From the NCBI GenBank assembly GCA_023386955.1, contig JAEWIS010000007.1, positions 22,551-86,550 on the forward strand: a stretch of DNA of 64,000 bases. The letters are read 5' to 3'. Within the stretch, counting starts at the first letter, position 1, and every line of letters begins with the position of its first letter. The notes under the pieces were generated by a model. The model was not told the DNA's origin. It made no database searches and worked only from the letters and a program-made list of their open reading frames with translations. Position numbers and translations under genes: made by a program. Shown here one piece after another: positions 27,097-36,775 of the stretch. Source of the DNA: Bacillota bacterium (GTDB lineage Bacteria > Bacillota > Bacilli > Paenibacillales > NBRC-103111).

Positions 27097-28257
27097 TCAG
27101 CCAACGTTCCACACCGGCTTCAGCAGCTCGGCGTACCGGCGGGTGCACCGCGCCGTATCGTATTCCAGCGCCGTCGCCCTGGCTGCGTAGCCCATCTGCC
27201 GGCGCAGATCCTCGTTGCCCTTCAGGAGGGCGATACATTCCGCCAGAGCATCCGTATCCCGACTGGGGACAATAAACCCGTTATGCCCGCTGTCGATGAC
27301 ATCCTTCATGCCCGTCATGTCCGTGACCACCGCCGGCAGTCCGGCAGACATGGCCTCCAGGGGAGCCAGGCCGAAGCCGTCCTCCACCGAGGAATGGACA
27401 TACATGCTTGCTCTGCGCAAGGCGGGCAGCGGATCGCCGGGAGCGCAGGTGATCCGGACGCCCCGGCTGCGGTATTCCTCCAGGGACTTGGCAATGGAGC
27501 GCCAGCCGATACCGCCTACCAGCACCACCTCAATATCCGGGTCGCCCAGCTTTTCCACCGCATCCAGAAGGTAGTGATACCCCTTGCGGATAGAGATCTG
27601 GCCAACCTGGATGATCCGGAATACGCCGTCCTTCCCCGCTTCCCCCGCCTCCGCAGCCGGAGAAAACCGGGCGGTATCGATGCCCAAGGGTGAATACAGG
27701 ATACGATTCTCATCAAAGCCGCGGCGGAGAAAGCTTTCGGCCTGAAGCCGGGAGGCGACGGTAATATAATCCGCCAGCTCGTACTCCCGCATCACCCGCT
27801 CCATCCATTCCCGGGAGAAGGGATTACCGCCGATATTCCGCTTTTTGTGCTCAGCCTCGGTAATCAGGTATACATCCTCCGCATGTGTGGTGGCCGCCTC
27901 CAGCACGGTTACGCCGCCGTTTGCCTTGACCTTGCGGAAGGTAGCTTCGGCAAAACCGGGAAAGGAATGATACACACTGTAGCAAGATGGGTAAACGTCG
28001 GCAACGGCTTTGTCAAACTGCATCCCGTTCCAATACACCTGCTTAGAGGGAAGCCAGCGTACGGGCGTATACCGCAGCCATTTGTCCCACACCGGATTGG
28101 GCACACCCACAAATCCCGGCTTCTCCGGGGTTCCCCGGCAATAGACCCCGGCTTCCACACCAACCGTTTCCATCGCTTTGCAAATAAACTGCAGATGTCC
28201 TCCCAGTCCCCCCATGCCGAAGGGAGTGGAGCATCCGGCCAACACCTTGGTATTCAC
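27097..28257 (-). CDS. GT4-family glycosyltransferase
   Basis: The 386-residue protein begins NTKVLAGCSTPFGMGGLGGHLQF from a GTG. Motifs include the Gly-rich GMGGLGGHL donor loop, IIQVGQISIRKGYHYLLDAVEK and VEDGFGLAPLEAMSAGLPAVVTD (EX7E). It is a cytosolic enzyme in repeat-unit assembly. The GTG has only a GGGTGG site close by. Upstream, 120 bp separate it from the preceding transferase, occupied by two copies of a 51-bp palindromic element. Confidence 0.92.
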   Translation of the reverse strand: MNTKVLAGCSTPFGMGGLGGHLQFICKAMETVGVEAGVYCRGTPEKPGFVGVPNPVWDKWLRYTPVRWLPSKQVYWNGMQFDKAVADVYPSCYSVYHSFPGFAEATFRKVKANGGVTVLEAATTHAEDVYLITEAEHKKRNIGGNPFSREWMERVMREYELADYITVASRLQAESFLRRGFDENRILYSPLGIDTARFSPAAEAGEAGKDGVFRIIQVGQISIRKGYHYLLDAVEKLGDPDIEVVLVGGIGWRSIAKSLEEYRSRGVRITCAPGDPLPALRRASMYVHSSVEDGFGLAPLEAMSAGLPAVVTDMTGMKDVIDSGHNGFIVPSRDTDALAECIALLKGNEDLRRQMGYAARATALEYDTARCTRRYAELLKPVWNVG

Positions 28258-28282
28258 ATGACCACCCGCTTTGATATAATTA

Positions 28283-28400
28283 CCCCCAAAAGTGAAGAGA
28301 GGCTCTGTAGCTTATTCCTATTACTTTCGGGGGAGCCCCCGAATAACACCCCCCAAAAGTGAAGGGAGGCTCTGTTGCCTATTCCGATACCTTTTGGGGG
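28283..28400. repeat. Two tandem 51-bp palindromic elements
   Basis: The copies at 28283-28333 and 28350-28400 both start CCCCCAAAAGTGAAG and end in CTTTCGGGGG or CTTTTGGGGG, so their 10-11 bp ends are inverted repeats. The second copy runs 22 bp into the 3' end of the upstream transferase gene. A third copy in opposite orientation lies at 38163-38213. Confidence 0.8.
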
Positions 28401-29596
28401 AGCCCGCCGATATACAGCTGCAATGCTTCGATGATGTTTATGCGCCTGTATTCCGGCGCCGCTTCCGCTTGTGCCGGGACCGTAAGGACCGCTTCGGCTC
28501 CAGCTCCAACGCCTGTTACCGTGCCTTGGCGCAAATGGTTCCACGCCGTTTCCACCGTATCCGCCAAATCATCAGCGTCCGCATGGCGGGAGACATAAAT
28601 GCCGTCCATCCATTGGCTCCACTCCGGCAGGCCGCCGGAATCGAATACCACCACCGGCTTGCCCAGCGCTCTGGCTTCGGGCACCACCAGCCCTGCCGGC
28701 TCCGGCCAGATGGAGGGCACAACCGCCACATCCGAGCGTTCGTACCACTGGTGAACCTCATGCCCGGCCACCTTGCCCACGAACTGGACGGCATCGGCGA
28801 TTCCCAGCTCCTCTGCCATGCTTTGCAGCTTGCCGCTGTACCAGCCGTCCCCGACTACCGTTCCGGTGGCGTCAATGCCTCTGTCCCGGAGCAGCCGGAT
28901 GGATTTGAGGAAATACTGGACGCCCTTGGTATACACCAGGCGGCCGATGTAGAGAAGCTTCAGCTCCTTAGCGTCGGAAGCCACCGGAGCCAGCTCCGGA
29001 TAGAATTGGGCCAGCCCGCCCAGTGTGTTGTCGAAGATGATGACGTTGTTTTCGGGTATACCATCGATAACGAGGAAATCCTTCAGAGATTTGCTGACCG
29101 TATAGATTCTCCGGCAGGCCTTCAAGGCCTTAATGGCGGAGTTGTACTGCACAAGTCCTTGAAGCGCAGCCTTGGGGCTTGTGCTGGTGCCGCACTTGCG
29201 CATGTACCAGCGGGGCAGACAGCCCAGACCTCCCGGCTTGCAGCAGATTTCATCCTTATCCCGAAACAACCTTCCCCCCGCCGGGCAAATGGGCGCATGC
29301 ACCGTAGCGAGAATGGGATACGCCTCCGCCAGCCGGTGCACGATCTCGCTGGAGCGGGTGCTTTGGTGCCAGATAATCAGGTCCGGCCGGTAATCGCGGA
29401 TGGTGGCTTCCCAATTCTCCATCGCCCCCACATGAACCACGGGAACCGCTTGGGCGCCCCAGTCCGTCTCCTCCGCCTCCAGCGCAGTGATGACCGTATC
29501 ATGTCCTTCGGCCATCAGCTCCAGCGAGAAGTTATAGACAAACCGCTCCAGGCCGCCGAAGTTGCCGAAGTAATCCACCATTTGCAGTATTCGCAT
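28379..29596 (-). CDS. GT4-family glycosyltransferase
   Basis: The 405-residue protein starts MRILQMVDYFGNFGGLERFVYN, with AGGATGAT upstream. GT4 motifs are FGGLERF, LLYIGRLVYTKGVQYFLKSI and SIWPEPAGLVVPEARALGKPVVVFD. A Cys-containing insert (CCKPGGLGCLPRWYMRKCG, about residues 135-155) is seen in some GT4 subgroups. The last codons (GGLPQKVSE) are encoded by the end of a 51-bp palindromic repeat, so the C-terminus may have been altered by repeat insertion. Confidence 0.92.
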   Translation of the reverse strand: MRILQMVDYFGNFGGLERFVYNFSLELMAEGHDTVITALEAEETDWGAQAVPVVHVGAMENWEATIRDYRPDLIIWHQSTRSSEIVHRLAEAYPILATVHAPICPAGGRLFRDKDEICCKPGGLGCLPRWYMRKCGTSTSPKAALQGLVQYNSAIKALKACRRIYTVSKSLKDFLVIDGIPENNVIIFDNTLGGLAQFYPELAPVASDAKELKLLYIGRLVYTKGVQYFLKSIRLLRDRGIDATGTVVGDGWYSGKLQSMAEELGIADAVQFVGKVAGHEVHQWYERSDVAVVPSIWPEPAGLVVPEARALGKPVVVFDSGGLPEWSQWMDGIYVSRHADADDLADTVETAWNHLRQGTVTGVGAGAEAVLTVPAQAEAAPEYRRINIIEALQLYIGGLPQKVSE

Positions 29597-29603
29597 CGTC
29601 TCA

Positions 29604-30761
29604 TCATCCTATCGATCTAAGCTTGGCGCTATCCGCCTTCCGTTCCGCACAATGCTCATAATAGGCCAGCGTATCCTCGGCAATCCGGCGCCAGCTGTAA
29701 TCCTGCGCCTTCTCCCACGCCCGGGCCCGCAGCCGGTGCAATAACTCCCTGTTTTCCAAAAGAGTGCTCAGCGCTTCACTAATCGCCGCCCCGTCGCGGG
29801 CAGGAACACCCAGGCCGTTATCCATGTGGCTGATAATATCATTGGGGCCGGGAATCAGGCTCGCTACGGGAGCCAGCCCGCAGGCCATCGCCTCCAGAAG
29901 CGACAACGGCATACCCTCACTCAGAGAGGGAAACAAGAGAATCTGGTGTCCGGCCAAAAGCTCCGGCAGCGCGGAATGCTCATAACGGGGAACCACATGA
30001 ATCCGGCTGTGAAACCGGGAATCATAATCCGCATGCACCTTTTCCGGCGGGCACTGGGTGCCCAGGAAGGTGACCTCCGCATTGGGGTAGCGCTCCAGAA
30101 CAGGGGCCAAACCCTTGGCGGCAAACTCGGTTCCCTTGCGGGGGATATAACTGCCGATAAAAGCAATGCCCATCGGCGTATCCTCCTGAAGAGGGGTAGG
30201 CGCAAGCGGCAGGTCCAGGAGATAATCCGGCACCCCGTTGCCGATGACCCGGGAATGGTGCAGCCCGAAGCGGTCGGCAGCGTACCGGTATTCATCCTTA
30301 TTCAGAAGCACCGCCCCGTCCGCCTGCCGGAAGGATTGGGCCACCTCCCACAGCCGGTATCCGCCATGATAGATGGGATATTTCCACGAAAGCTTCATTT
30401 CACCTAGCCTGGCCCGTTCTACTCTGGCTTCGTGGGCCATATGCTCCAGCCCATGGCTGCGGGTGACGGCTACCGTGTCTCCACCCCTTTGGCGCATCCG
30501 AAGGTGGAACCAAATATCTCCGCTGGAAGCGTCGATGACATCCAGCCGCCCTTCTCTCTCAAGCTTCCGGCACCGGGCATGCAGGTACTGGGGATAGAGC
30601 AGCGTAGTCAGGGACTCCGGCAAATCCTTGGGCAGCTCATCGAAGGAAAACAGCTCCACGTTATGCCCCAGCTGCCGGTATTCCTCGGCCAGCCGGTAGG
30701 TGACGCCGGGAGCCCCCGCATTTTTGTCCATATAATGATGGATGGAGAGCAGAATATTCAC
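29604..30761 (-). CDS. GT4-family glycosyltransferase
   Basis: The 385-residue protein starts with GTG (MNILLSIHHYMDKNAGAPGVTY), and GGAGGG lies 9 bases upstream. The GTGA start overlaps the stop of the preceding transferase gene. Motifs include IAFIGSYIPRKGTEFAAKGL and LFPSLSEGMPLSLLEAMACGLAPVASL with the donor-binding Glu pair. It is a cytosolic, sugar-nucleotide-dependent enzyme; donor and linkage cannot be told from sequence. Confidence 0.92.
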   Translation of the reverse strand: MNILLSIHHYMDKNAGAPGVTYRLAEEYRQLGHNVELFSFDELPKDLPESLTTLLYPQYLHARCRKLEREGRLDVIDASSGDIWFHLRMRQRGGDTVAVTRSHGLEHMAHEARVERARLGEMKLSWKYPIYHGGYRLWEVAQSFRQADGAVLLNKDEYRYAADRFGLHHSRVIGNGVPDYLLDLPLAPTPLQEDTPMGIAFIGSYIPRKGTEFAAKGLAPVLERYPNAEVTFLGTQCPPEKVHADYDSRFHSRIHVVPRYEHSALPELLAGHQILLFPSLSEGMPLSLLEAMACGLAPVASLIPGPNDIISHMDNGLGVPARDGAAISEALSTLLENRELLHRLRARAWEKAQDYSWRRIAEDTLAYYEHCAERKADSAKLRSIG

Positions 30762-31732
30762 GTGCGTTGACCCTCCTTCAATTGAAGCTGCTGCCTGGAT
30801 GGGACATCTGCATCCGTATCCGCATGGCGGAGGTAAAACAGCACACCCTCCAGCTGCCCTTTCATGGAGGGCAGGAAGGTCTGCATCACCGCCCGGTCAC
30901 CCTTGGCGGCTCCGTAGAGCATCCGCGCCACCCCCGGCATACGGCGGTCTCCCACCAGCACCCCGTAGGCGATCCGTGCCGGACGGCGGTAAGCCGGCAG
31001 TCCGTGCAGCAGCGCCACGCTGAGATTAAAGGAGGCATTGGCCACCGCATCCCGCACAATGGCATTGCGCTGGTCGATATCATGGCGGGTCGCAGGGTAA
31101 TGGTCTACCCGCAGCTGCGGATCATAAATCAGCTTGTAGCCCAGCCGCCGGATGCGCAAACACAGGAACACCTCAAAATGCACCTGCGCCCCTTTTCCCT
31201 TCATAAAGGCCGGGAATTTCACCAGCGGTGTGCGGAAGGACATATTCACACCCTTCAGCACATCCACCTCCCGGGGACCGCCATAACCCTGGTCATGGTT
31301 GCCGATGAGCTTGCCGTACCAGGTGACCCGGCCGACTACCGGCTTCTTGATGGTCTGGTCCCGGCCGGCAATCATATCCCGGCCGCCGACCCCGCCCACC
31401 TCCGGGTCCCGGTAATAGTCCAGCAGCCGCCTGGCCCAATCCTTCCAGGGCACCGCGTCATCATCGATGAAGGCGACAATGTCGCCGGAGGCATGCTCTA
31501 CTCCCGTCTGCATGGCGTGGATGACGCCGGGTTTGGAAACCTGCACGTGACGCTTGATGTAACCTGCGGGAGCCCCCTCCCACTGTTCCACAAACTCCAG
31601 CGTGCCGGCATCCTCCTCACGGCAAACCACAATCACTTCATCCGGCCGCCGCTCCTGGGCGTCGATGCCCGCCAGGCAATTGGCCAGCTCCTGCGGACGT
31701 TTGTAAGAAGGGATTACCACAGTTAACATCAT
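30758..31732 (-). CDS. GT2-family glycosyltransferase
   Basis: The start MMLTVVIPSYKRPQELANCL is preferred, with AAAGGAT about 10 bases upstream; MVDS lies four codons further back. The protein has 324 residues with a GT-A fold: TVVIPSYKRP, IAFIDDDAVPWKDW (the DXD-type metal site), GVGGRDM and a C-terminal acceptor region. It is a cytosolic, metal-dependent inverting transferase, the only GT2 in the cluster. It is coupled to the next gene by a GTGA overlap. Confidence 0.92.
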   Translation of the reverse strand: MMLTVVIPSYKRPQELANCLAGIDAQERRPDEVIVVCREEDAGTLEFVEQWEGAPAGYIKRHVQVSKPGVIHAMQTGVEHASGDIVAFIDDDAVPWKDWARRLLDYYRDPEVGGVGGRDMIAGRDQTIKKPVVGRVTWYGKLIGNHDQGYGGPREVDVLKGVNMSFRTPLVKFPAFMKGKGAQVHFEVFLCLRIRRLGYKLIYDPQLRVDHYPATRHDIDQRNAIVRDAVANASFNLSVALLHGLPAYRRPARIAYGVLVGDRRMPGVARMLYGAAKGDRAVMQTFLPSMKGQLEGVLFYLRHADTDADVPSRQQLQLKEGQRT

Positions 31733-31760
31733 GCTATCTACCATCCTTTATAAGCACATT

Positions 31761-33065
31761 TCATTGGGGAACCTTAGGCAAGGGCTTCTTCAGCTGAAAT
31801 CCGCGCAGGAGTGCCAGCACCTCTCCCGGCTGGAGCCGGAACAGTCCGGCAACCGGGACCTTGAGCTTTTTGGCCTGGACGATCAGATATCCCCACTTGG
31901 CCAGGTTTGCCGTACCCAATGCCCAAGCCGCTCCAGCAGCGCCTGTAAAACGAACCAGAATCAGCAGCGCTCCGAAGCCGGTGACCAAGCCGATAATTTC
32001 CGTCTTGCTCAACACATTGAACTTGCCCTCGGCGGCGAAAAAGTTAAGCAGAATGGAGTAGCCGATTTTCACCGGCGATGTGAGCAGCAGAATGATTCCC
32101 AACAGCACCGCTTCGGAAAACTCCTGTCCGTACATAAACGGAATCACAAACGGCAGCACCAGACAGCCGCAAGCGGCAGCCACCGCCGTCCCATAAAAGA
32201 AGATGGCATGGATCCGGCTGACCTCCCGCCTCCGCTGCTCCCCGGAGAAGTCCATCAGGCGCGGCGCCAGGAATACGTTCAAGGCTCCGTACAGAATGGA
32301 GGGGAGAATACTGCCGATGCTGGAGGCTACGGTGTAGATGCCCAGCGCATAGGCGCTTAGGGTCAGCGACAGCAGAATCTGATCGAAGCTTCCGCCGAAC
32401 ACCTGCACCAGTGAGGATGCGTAGATTTTCACACCGTATTGGAGGAGCATTTTCGCATTGGCAAACAGCCGGGTAAACTTAGGTCTCATCACCTTGAAGA
32501 TCCAGTAGATGATGAGGAAAAAGGTGCCCGCTCCCCAGATGACATTCAGCAGGATAATGTTGAACACGGTGACATTGCCGGTAAGAATCAGCCCGGCTAG
32601 GGCTGCCAGTGTGCCCAGGGGATTGAGGATCCGGGTGAGCAGCACCTTGCGGAAGCTGTTGAAGCTCTGCAGAGTGCCAATCAGACCGTCCGTCATCACG
32701 GCGAAGGGCAAGGCCAGCAGCGCCAGCTGCCCCAGCAGAATCATCTCCCGGGTTTCGCCGGACATAATCACCAGAGTCAGGAGCTGGCAGATGACCAGGG
32801 CGGCCAGCCCTACCAAGGCTCCCGTCATCAGAAAAGCGCCGAAGATTTCACGCTGCTTTTCCTTGAAGTTTTTGCCCAGGTAGATCATGGCGCCGGGAAG
32901 CCCCAGAGTGGACAGCCCGGCGAACAGAACCGCCCAGCGGGTAGCCATCGCCAGCTCGCCACGCCCGTACGGGCCCAGATAACGGGCCATGATAATACCC
33001 GTACCCATATTTAGCGCCATCACCAGAATGTTGACGGCGAAGCTGGAGAAGAATAATTTTTTCAT
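31761..33065 (-). CDS. Wzx-type polysaccharide flippase
   Basis: The 434-residue polytopic protein has about 12-14 predicted helices and begins KLFFSSFAVNILVMALNMGTGIIMARYLGPYGRGELAMA. This is the typical first helices and YLGP-x-GRGE motif of the polysaccharide biosynthesis/MATE-like flippase family. It moves the lipid-linked repeat unit to the outer face of the membrane for polymerisation. It starts 3 bp after the stop of the upstream transferase gene with a weak GGATAG site, so translation is probably coupled. Confidence 0.93.
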   Translation of the reverse strand: MKKLFFSSFAVNILVMALNMGTGIIMARYLGPYGRGELAMATRWAVLFAGLSTLGLPGAMIYLGKNFKEKQREIFGAFLMTGALVGLAALVICQLLTLVIMSGETREMILLGQLALLALPFAVMTDGLIGTLQSFNSFRKVLLTRILNPLGTLAALAGLILTGNVTVFNIILLNVIWGAGTFFLIIYWIFKVMRPKFTRLFANAKMLLQYGVKIYASSLVQVFGGSFDQILLSLTLSAYALGIYTVASSIGSILPSILYGALNVFLAPRLMDFSGEQRRREVSRIHAIFFYGTAVAAACGCLVLPFVIPFMYGQEFSEAVLLGIILLLTSPVKIGYSILLNFFAAEGKFNVLSKTEIIGLVTGFGALLILVRFTGAAGAAWALGTANLAKWGYLIVQAKKLKVPVAGLFRLQPGEVLALLRGFQLKKPLPKVPQ

Positions 33066-33068
33066 AGG

Positions 33069-34187
33069 CTATCCGTTGGCCATCCTCTCTTCCATAACAT
33101 GGGCGAACCGGTCCGCCATAATCCGTGCGGTAAAGCGGGAATCGATGGTTTTCTTCGCCTCATCGCCCACCCTGCGGGTCAGGTTCCGGTCTCCGTAAAC
33201 CTCGGCCATATAACGGGCCAGCTCCTCGGCGCTGCCGTCGTAGAGATAACCGTCTACCCCGTGCCGGATAATTTCGGCGGGACCACCCTTACCCACAGCC
33301 AGCACCGGCCTTCCTGCTGCCATCGCCTCCACCACAACCATACCGAAGGGCTCGAACAGGGAGCTGTGCACCACCGCATCGCTGGCGGAGATGAACCGCT
33401 CCACCTGATGCTGATGGCCGGCGAAGATGACCTGCTCCTCAAGGCCGCTGCGGGCAACCAGATCCTTCAGCCCGGCTTCATAATCCTTTTCCACTCCGAA
33501 TTGCGCTCCGCCTACAATCAGCAGGCGTGCATGCTGACCGGCCAATGCTTCCTTGAAGGCTTCGATTACCACATCAGTCCGTTTCCAGCGCTGGAGTCTG
33601 CCGATGAAGGCAAACACAAAAGCATCCTCCGGGATGTTATACTCCCGGCGGATGGCCGTCCGCAGCTCGCTGCTATAGAAAAACGTCTCCTTGTTGATGC
33701 CGGGATAATTGACATCCACGTATTTTTTGGGACTTAACGAAGCCTGGGCGTCCCGGACGCTTTGGGAGGGACAAAGGATAGCCTCCGCTGGAATCCGGCT
33801 GACCACCTTGTCGAAGAGCGTTCCTGTGGGAACCCCATGCTGCCACCAAATACTGGGTTTGCCCTCCAGCATAGCAGCCACTCCTCCGTAAAAATGGGGC
33901 TTGGGCGCCCAGCTCACCACCATCTGCGCTCCCGACTGGCGGATCACCCGGCGGATGAAGGAGATGCTTTTCCAATATTCTCTGGGGCTGCGGATGCGCC
34001 CGGAGTTGACCACATGGACATTGCAGCCAAAACCCTTGGCCGCCTCCACCAGCCTGCCCTCCGACAGGAAGATCATTTCCACCTGGAATTTTTCCTTGTC
34101 CAGATGGGCCAGCATATCCATCAGCACCCGTTCGGCGCCTCCCAGCTCCGCTACGTGGTTGACTACAACAATCCGTTTTCCCGACAT
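33069..34187 (-). CDS. GT4-family glycosyltransferase
   Basis: The 372-residue protein starts MSGKRIVVVNHVAELGGAERVL after AGGAG. Motifs are ELGGAERVLMDML, AFIGRLQRWKRTDVVIEAFK and EPFGMVVVEAMAAGRPVLAVG. It belongs to the largest class of exopolysaccharide transferases and is cytosolic. It sits between the polymerase and flippase genes. Confidence 0.93.
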   Translation of the reverse strand: MSGKRIVVVNHVAELGGAERVLMDMLAHLDKEKFQVEMIFLSEGRLVEAAKGFGCNVHVVNSGRIRSPREYWKSISFIRRVIRQSGAQMVVSWAPKPHFYGGVAAMLEGKPSIWWQHGVPTGTLFDKVVSRIPAEAILCPSQSVRDAQASLSPKKYVDVNYPGINKETFFYSSELRTAIRREYNIPEDAFVFAFIGRLQRWKRTDVVIEAFKEALAGQHARLLIVGGAQFGVEKDYEAGLKDLVARSGLEEQVIFAGHQHQVERFISASDAVVHSSLFEPFGMVVVEAMAAGRPVLAVGKGGPAEIIRHGVDGYLYDGSAEELARYMAEVYGDRNLTRRVGDEAKKTIDSRFTARIMADRFAHVMEERMANG

Positions 34188-34205
34188 ATGGACGTCTCCT
34201 TTATC

Positions 34206-35711
34206 CTAAGAAGTGAGCTTTGCATTCGCTTCACCTTGGGGAGCTGGTTCTTCCTGCGGCGGCATAAAGGCCAAGCCGGTGAAGAGCCAGAATATTACGG
34301 CGCTTAATCCCTCGAGCCCTCCTCCGAAGAAGAATGCCGCCATCAGCTGCAGGATCGTGGACAACGCAAGAGGCACATAAGGATTATCCTCCTGCGGTAT
34401 CGACCGGATACGCCGGTAATAGAGCAGTACGGCCCGGAAGAACAACAGCCCTCCGATCAAGCCGTAGGTGGCGAAGGTTCCCAGGTACCCGTTGTCTACT
34501 GAACCAAGGCCTGCGAAACCCTCCCCATCCCCCAGCTTGCTGGAGCTTTGGCCGATACTGCCGAAGCCCATGCCAAAAGGCTGCTTTAGGATCTCCGGCA
34601 CCGCATGGAGCGCCAGCCCGATGCGGGCGTTGAAGGAGCCGTCCTCCTCCAGATTCCCCAAGGTTCCCACCCGATCCGTCAACTGCTCCGAATTGGGCAG
34701 AAGCGGCAATGCCAGCATGGCAGCAGCCGATACGGCTGTCAGGGTAAGGATGATTTTCAGGCGGCTTGCGCTTTTGGCGAAAAGAACATACACCAGAATG
34801 CCCACGATCAGGGTCACCCAAGCTGAGCGGACCAGCGTGGTGCCCAGGGTGGAGAGCACGATGAGAATACCCAGCAGCCCAAAAGGGCCCCGCCATTTGC
34901 GGTTGACCACCATGGGAATGAGAGCCGAGATCAGGAAGATGGCCAGCGGCCCCGTCGAGTTCATGGTGGAGAACACCCGGAACTGCATGGGAGCGGGCTT
35001 GCCCAGCGAAATCATCTTGGCTCCGTACATCCACATGAGATCCCAAGGCGGAAGGTAGATGTACTGAATCCAGCCGTAAATGGAGAGCAGCACCGCCAGC
35101 GTGGCGTACATGGCCATGAAGCGGTCCTTCTCCTCCCTTTTGAGGGGATGGCTGATCAGATAAATGAAGATACACAACGGCGCTACCGCCGTCAGCACCG
35201 TGTACAGCCCCGCCGCCTGGTTGATGACAATCCCGATCACCGCCGCATATCCGAAGGGAATCAGGAAGGTGGCGATCATGGAGCGGATGGGCTTGTTCTC
35301 CGGAATCCCTTTATTCAGGATCCTCAGGAGCAGCATGCCTGTGGTCAACAACGGCAGCAGGCTGATTAACGATACGGCATGATAATAGCCCATATAGTAG
35401 TCAGCCAGACGCCTGATTTCCGGGGCTACTGCCCACATAAGGCTGATGTAAATGAGAAGCCCGTTGCCCTTGGCCAAAGCCAGAAGAAACGCCGGCAGCA
35501 AGAACGCGGTGAGGCCGATGAGCTGCACCACCATGGTTTTGTTGAAGGAGGTATACTTCCCCAGGTATAAGCAGCCGCCCAGCATAATAGCCGCCATAAT
35601 CAGGTTGCGCAGCCAGACCTGCCGCTGCAGCCAGTTCACCATTAACGTCAAGCGGTCAGTCACTACATCCCAAAAACGTAACCCCCAGTTGAAAATCGGA
35701 TTATCAAACAT
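34206..35711 (-). CDS. Wzy-type polysaccharide polymerase / O-antigen ligase family
   Basis: The 501-residue protein has about 10-12 membrane helices and the Wzy_C-type periplasmic-loop region (about 300-400: LVRSAWVTLIVGILVYVLF...NARIGLALHAVPEILKQPFGMGFGSIG). It joins flipped repeat units into polymer. The start MFDNPIFNWG overlaps the last codons of the upstream transferase gene (8 bp) and has no separate ribosome site, so it is probably translated by coupling. The longer frame into that gene is rejected. Confidence 0.92.
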   Translation of the reverse strand: MFDNPIFNWGLRFWDVVTDRLTLMVNWLQRQVWLRNLIMAAIMLGGCLYLGKYTSFNKTMVVQLIGLTAFLLPAFLLALAKGNGLLIYISLMWAVAPEIRRLADYYMGYYHAVSLISLLPLLTTGMLLLRILNKGIPENKPIRSMIATFLIPFGYAAVIGIVINQAAGLYTVLTAVAPLCIFIYLISHPLKREEKDRFMAMYATLAVLLSIYGWIQYIYLPPWDLMWMYGAKMISLGKPAPMQFRVFSTMNSTGPLAIFLISALIPMVVNRKWRGPFGLLGILIVLSTLGTTLVRSAWVTLIVGILVYVLFAKSASRLKIILTLTAVSAAAMLALPLLPNSEQLTDRVGTLGNLEEDGSFNARIGLALHAVPEILKQPFGMGFGSIGQSSSKLGDGEGFAGLGSVDNGYLGTFATYGLIGGLLFFRAVLLYYRRIRSIPQEDNPYVPLALSTILQLMAAFFFGGGLEGLSAVIFWLFTGLAFMPPQEEPAPQGEANAKLTS

Positions 35712-36750
35712 AGGCCAGATACTGGCGGATGATAGCGGGCCAGGAATGGTCATCCGCCCATTCCAAAGCCGCTTCCACCATGTCCCGGTGAGCTTGGGGA
35801 TTCAAGAGAGCGCCGGTCAGACTATCTGCCAGCTGGTGGTCCTGCACGATGCTGCCGAACCTGCCATGCTGGAGAATTTCATTGGCACCCGGGTTGGGGG
35901 TGGTAACCACGAGAGTGCCGCTTGCCATTGCTTCCAGATAAGGGATACCGAAGCCTTCGTAGGTGGAGGGCATGCTGAATACATGGGCTCTGCGGTACAG
36001 ACCGGCCAGCTCTTCAATGCCCAGGTTCTTATAATAGGTGACCCCTTCCGCATCAGGCCCTTTATCGCTGACCATCCACAGCTGTGCCTCCGGAACTTGG
36101 GGTTTGATGACAGTATTGAACAGCTCCAGCAGCCATCTGCCCCGCTTGCGGCTGTCCAGCCCGCCGACGAAGAGGATCGTCGGAGCCTCTTCCTTCGGAC
36201 CGGGATGGAAGATCCGGCGGTCCACAGGCAAATGCACGATTTTGTCGGAGGAGCGTGTGGGATACAGCTTGCGGGTGTCTGCGGAGTTAAACAGCGTGGC
36301 ATCGGACCGCAGGGAGGAGAAAAGCTCCAGCAGATACAAAAAAGACAGGTTCACCTTGCGAACCAGTCTTTTGTTATGCTGCATTTCCCTTAGGGCGCTG
36401 CCGTGCATGATGCGGAGCCACTTGGCGCCGCTGCGCTTCATGGCCCAATCGTCGCCGCTGGAGAGCACCAGGTCATATGGGCGGAAGTCCAGCTTCCGGC
36501 TCTTGAGCGGAGCCACATAATACCGGTAGAATCTGCCCTTTTCCTCCTCGCCCGCCCCTTCCACGATAATGGTCTTGTAATCCACACCCGGAATGGTGGG
36601 CTGGGAGGTAAAGGCTGTGACATCATGCCCCATCTCCGAAAGGGCACTGCACAGCCGGTGGTTGAAGTGGCTGACCCCCCCGGTTTTTTGGTTCACCCGG
36701 GGGAGCTCAAAAGCCACAACCGCTATTTTTAATGGAACGATTGTGCTCAT
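35704..36750 (-). CDS. GT4-family glycosyltransferase
   Basis: The 348-residue protein starts MSTIVPLKIAVVAFELPRVNQKTGGVSHF. It has GT4 motifs (TGGVSHFNHRLCSAL, ILFVGGLDSRKRGRWLLELF, YEGFGIPYLEAMASGTLVVTT). GGAGAG lies about 12 bases upstream. It is the first glycosyltransferase after the nucleotide-sugar genes in the leftward operon, so it could add the second sugar after the priming enzyme; that is only an inference from order. Confidence 0.92.
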   Translation of the reverse strand: MSTIVPLKIAVVAFELPRVNQKTGGVSHFNHRLCSALSEMGHDVTAFTSQPTIPGVDYKTIIVEGAGEEEKGRFYRYYVAPLKSRKLDFRPYDLVLSSGDDWAMKRSGAKWLRIMHGSALREMQHNKRLVRKVNLSFLYLLELFSSLRSDATLFNSADTRKLYPTRSSDKIVHLPVDRRIFHPGPKEEAPTILFVGGLDSRKRGRWLLELFNTVIKPQVPEAQLWMVSDKGPDAEGVTYYKNLGIEELAGLYRRAHVFSMPSTYEGFGIPYLEAMASGTLVVTTPNPGANEILQHGRFGSIVQDHQLADSLTGALLNPQAHRDMVEAALEWADDHSWPAIIRQYLAYV

Positions 36751-36775
36751 AGGCTAGACACTCTCCAGATTCAAG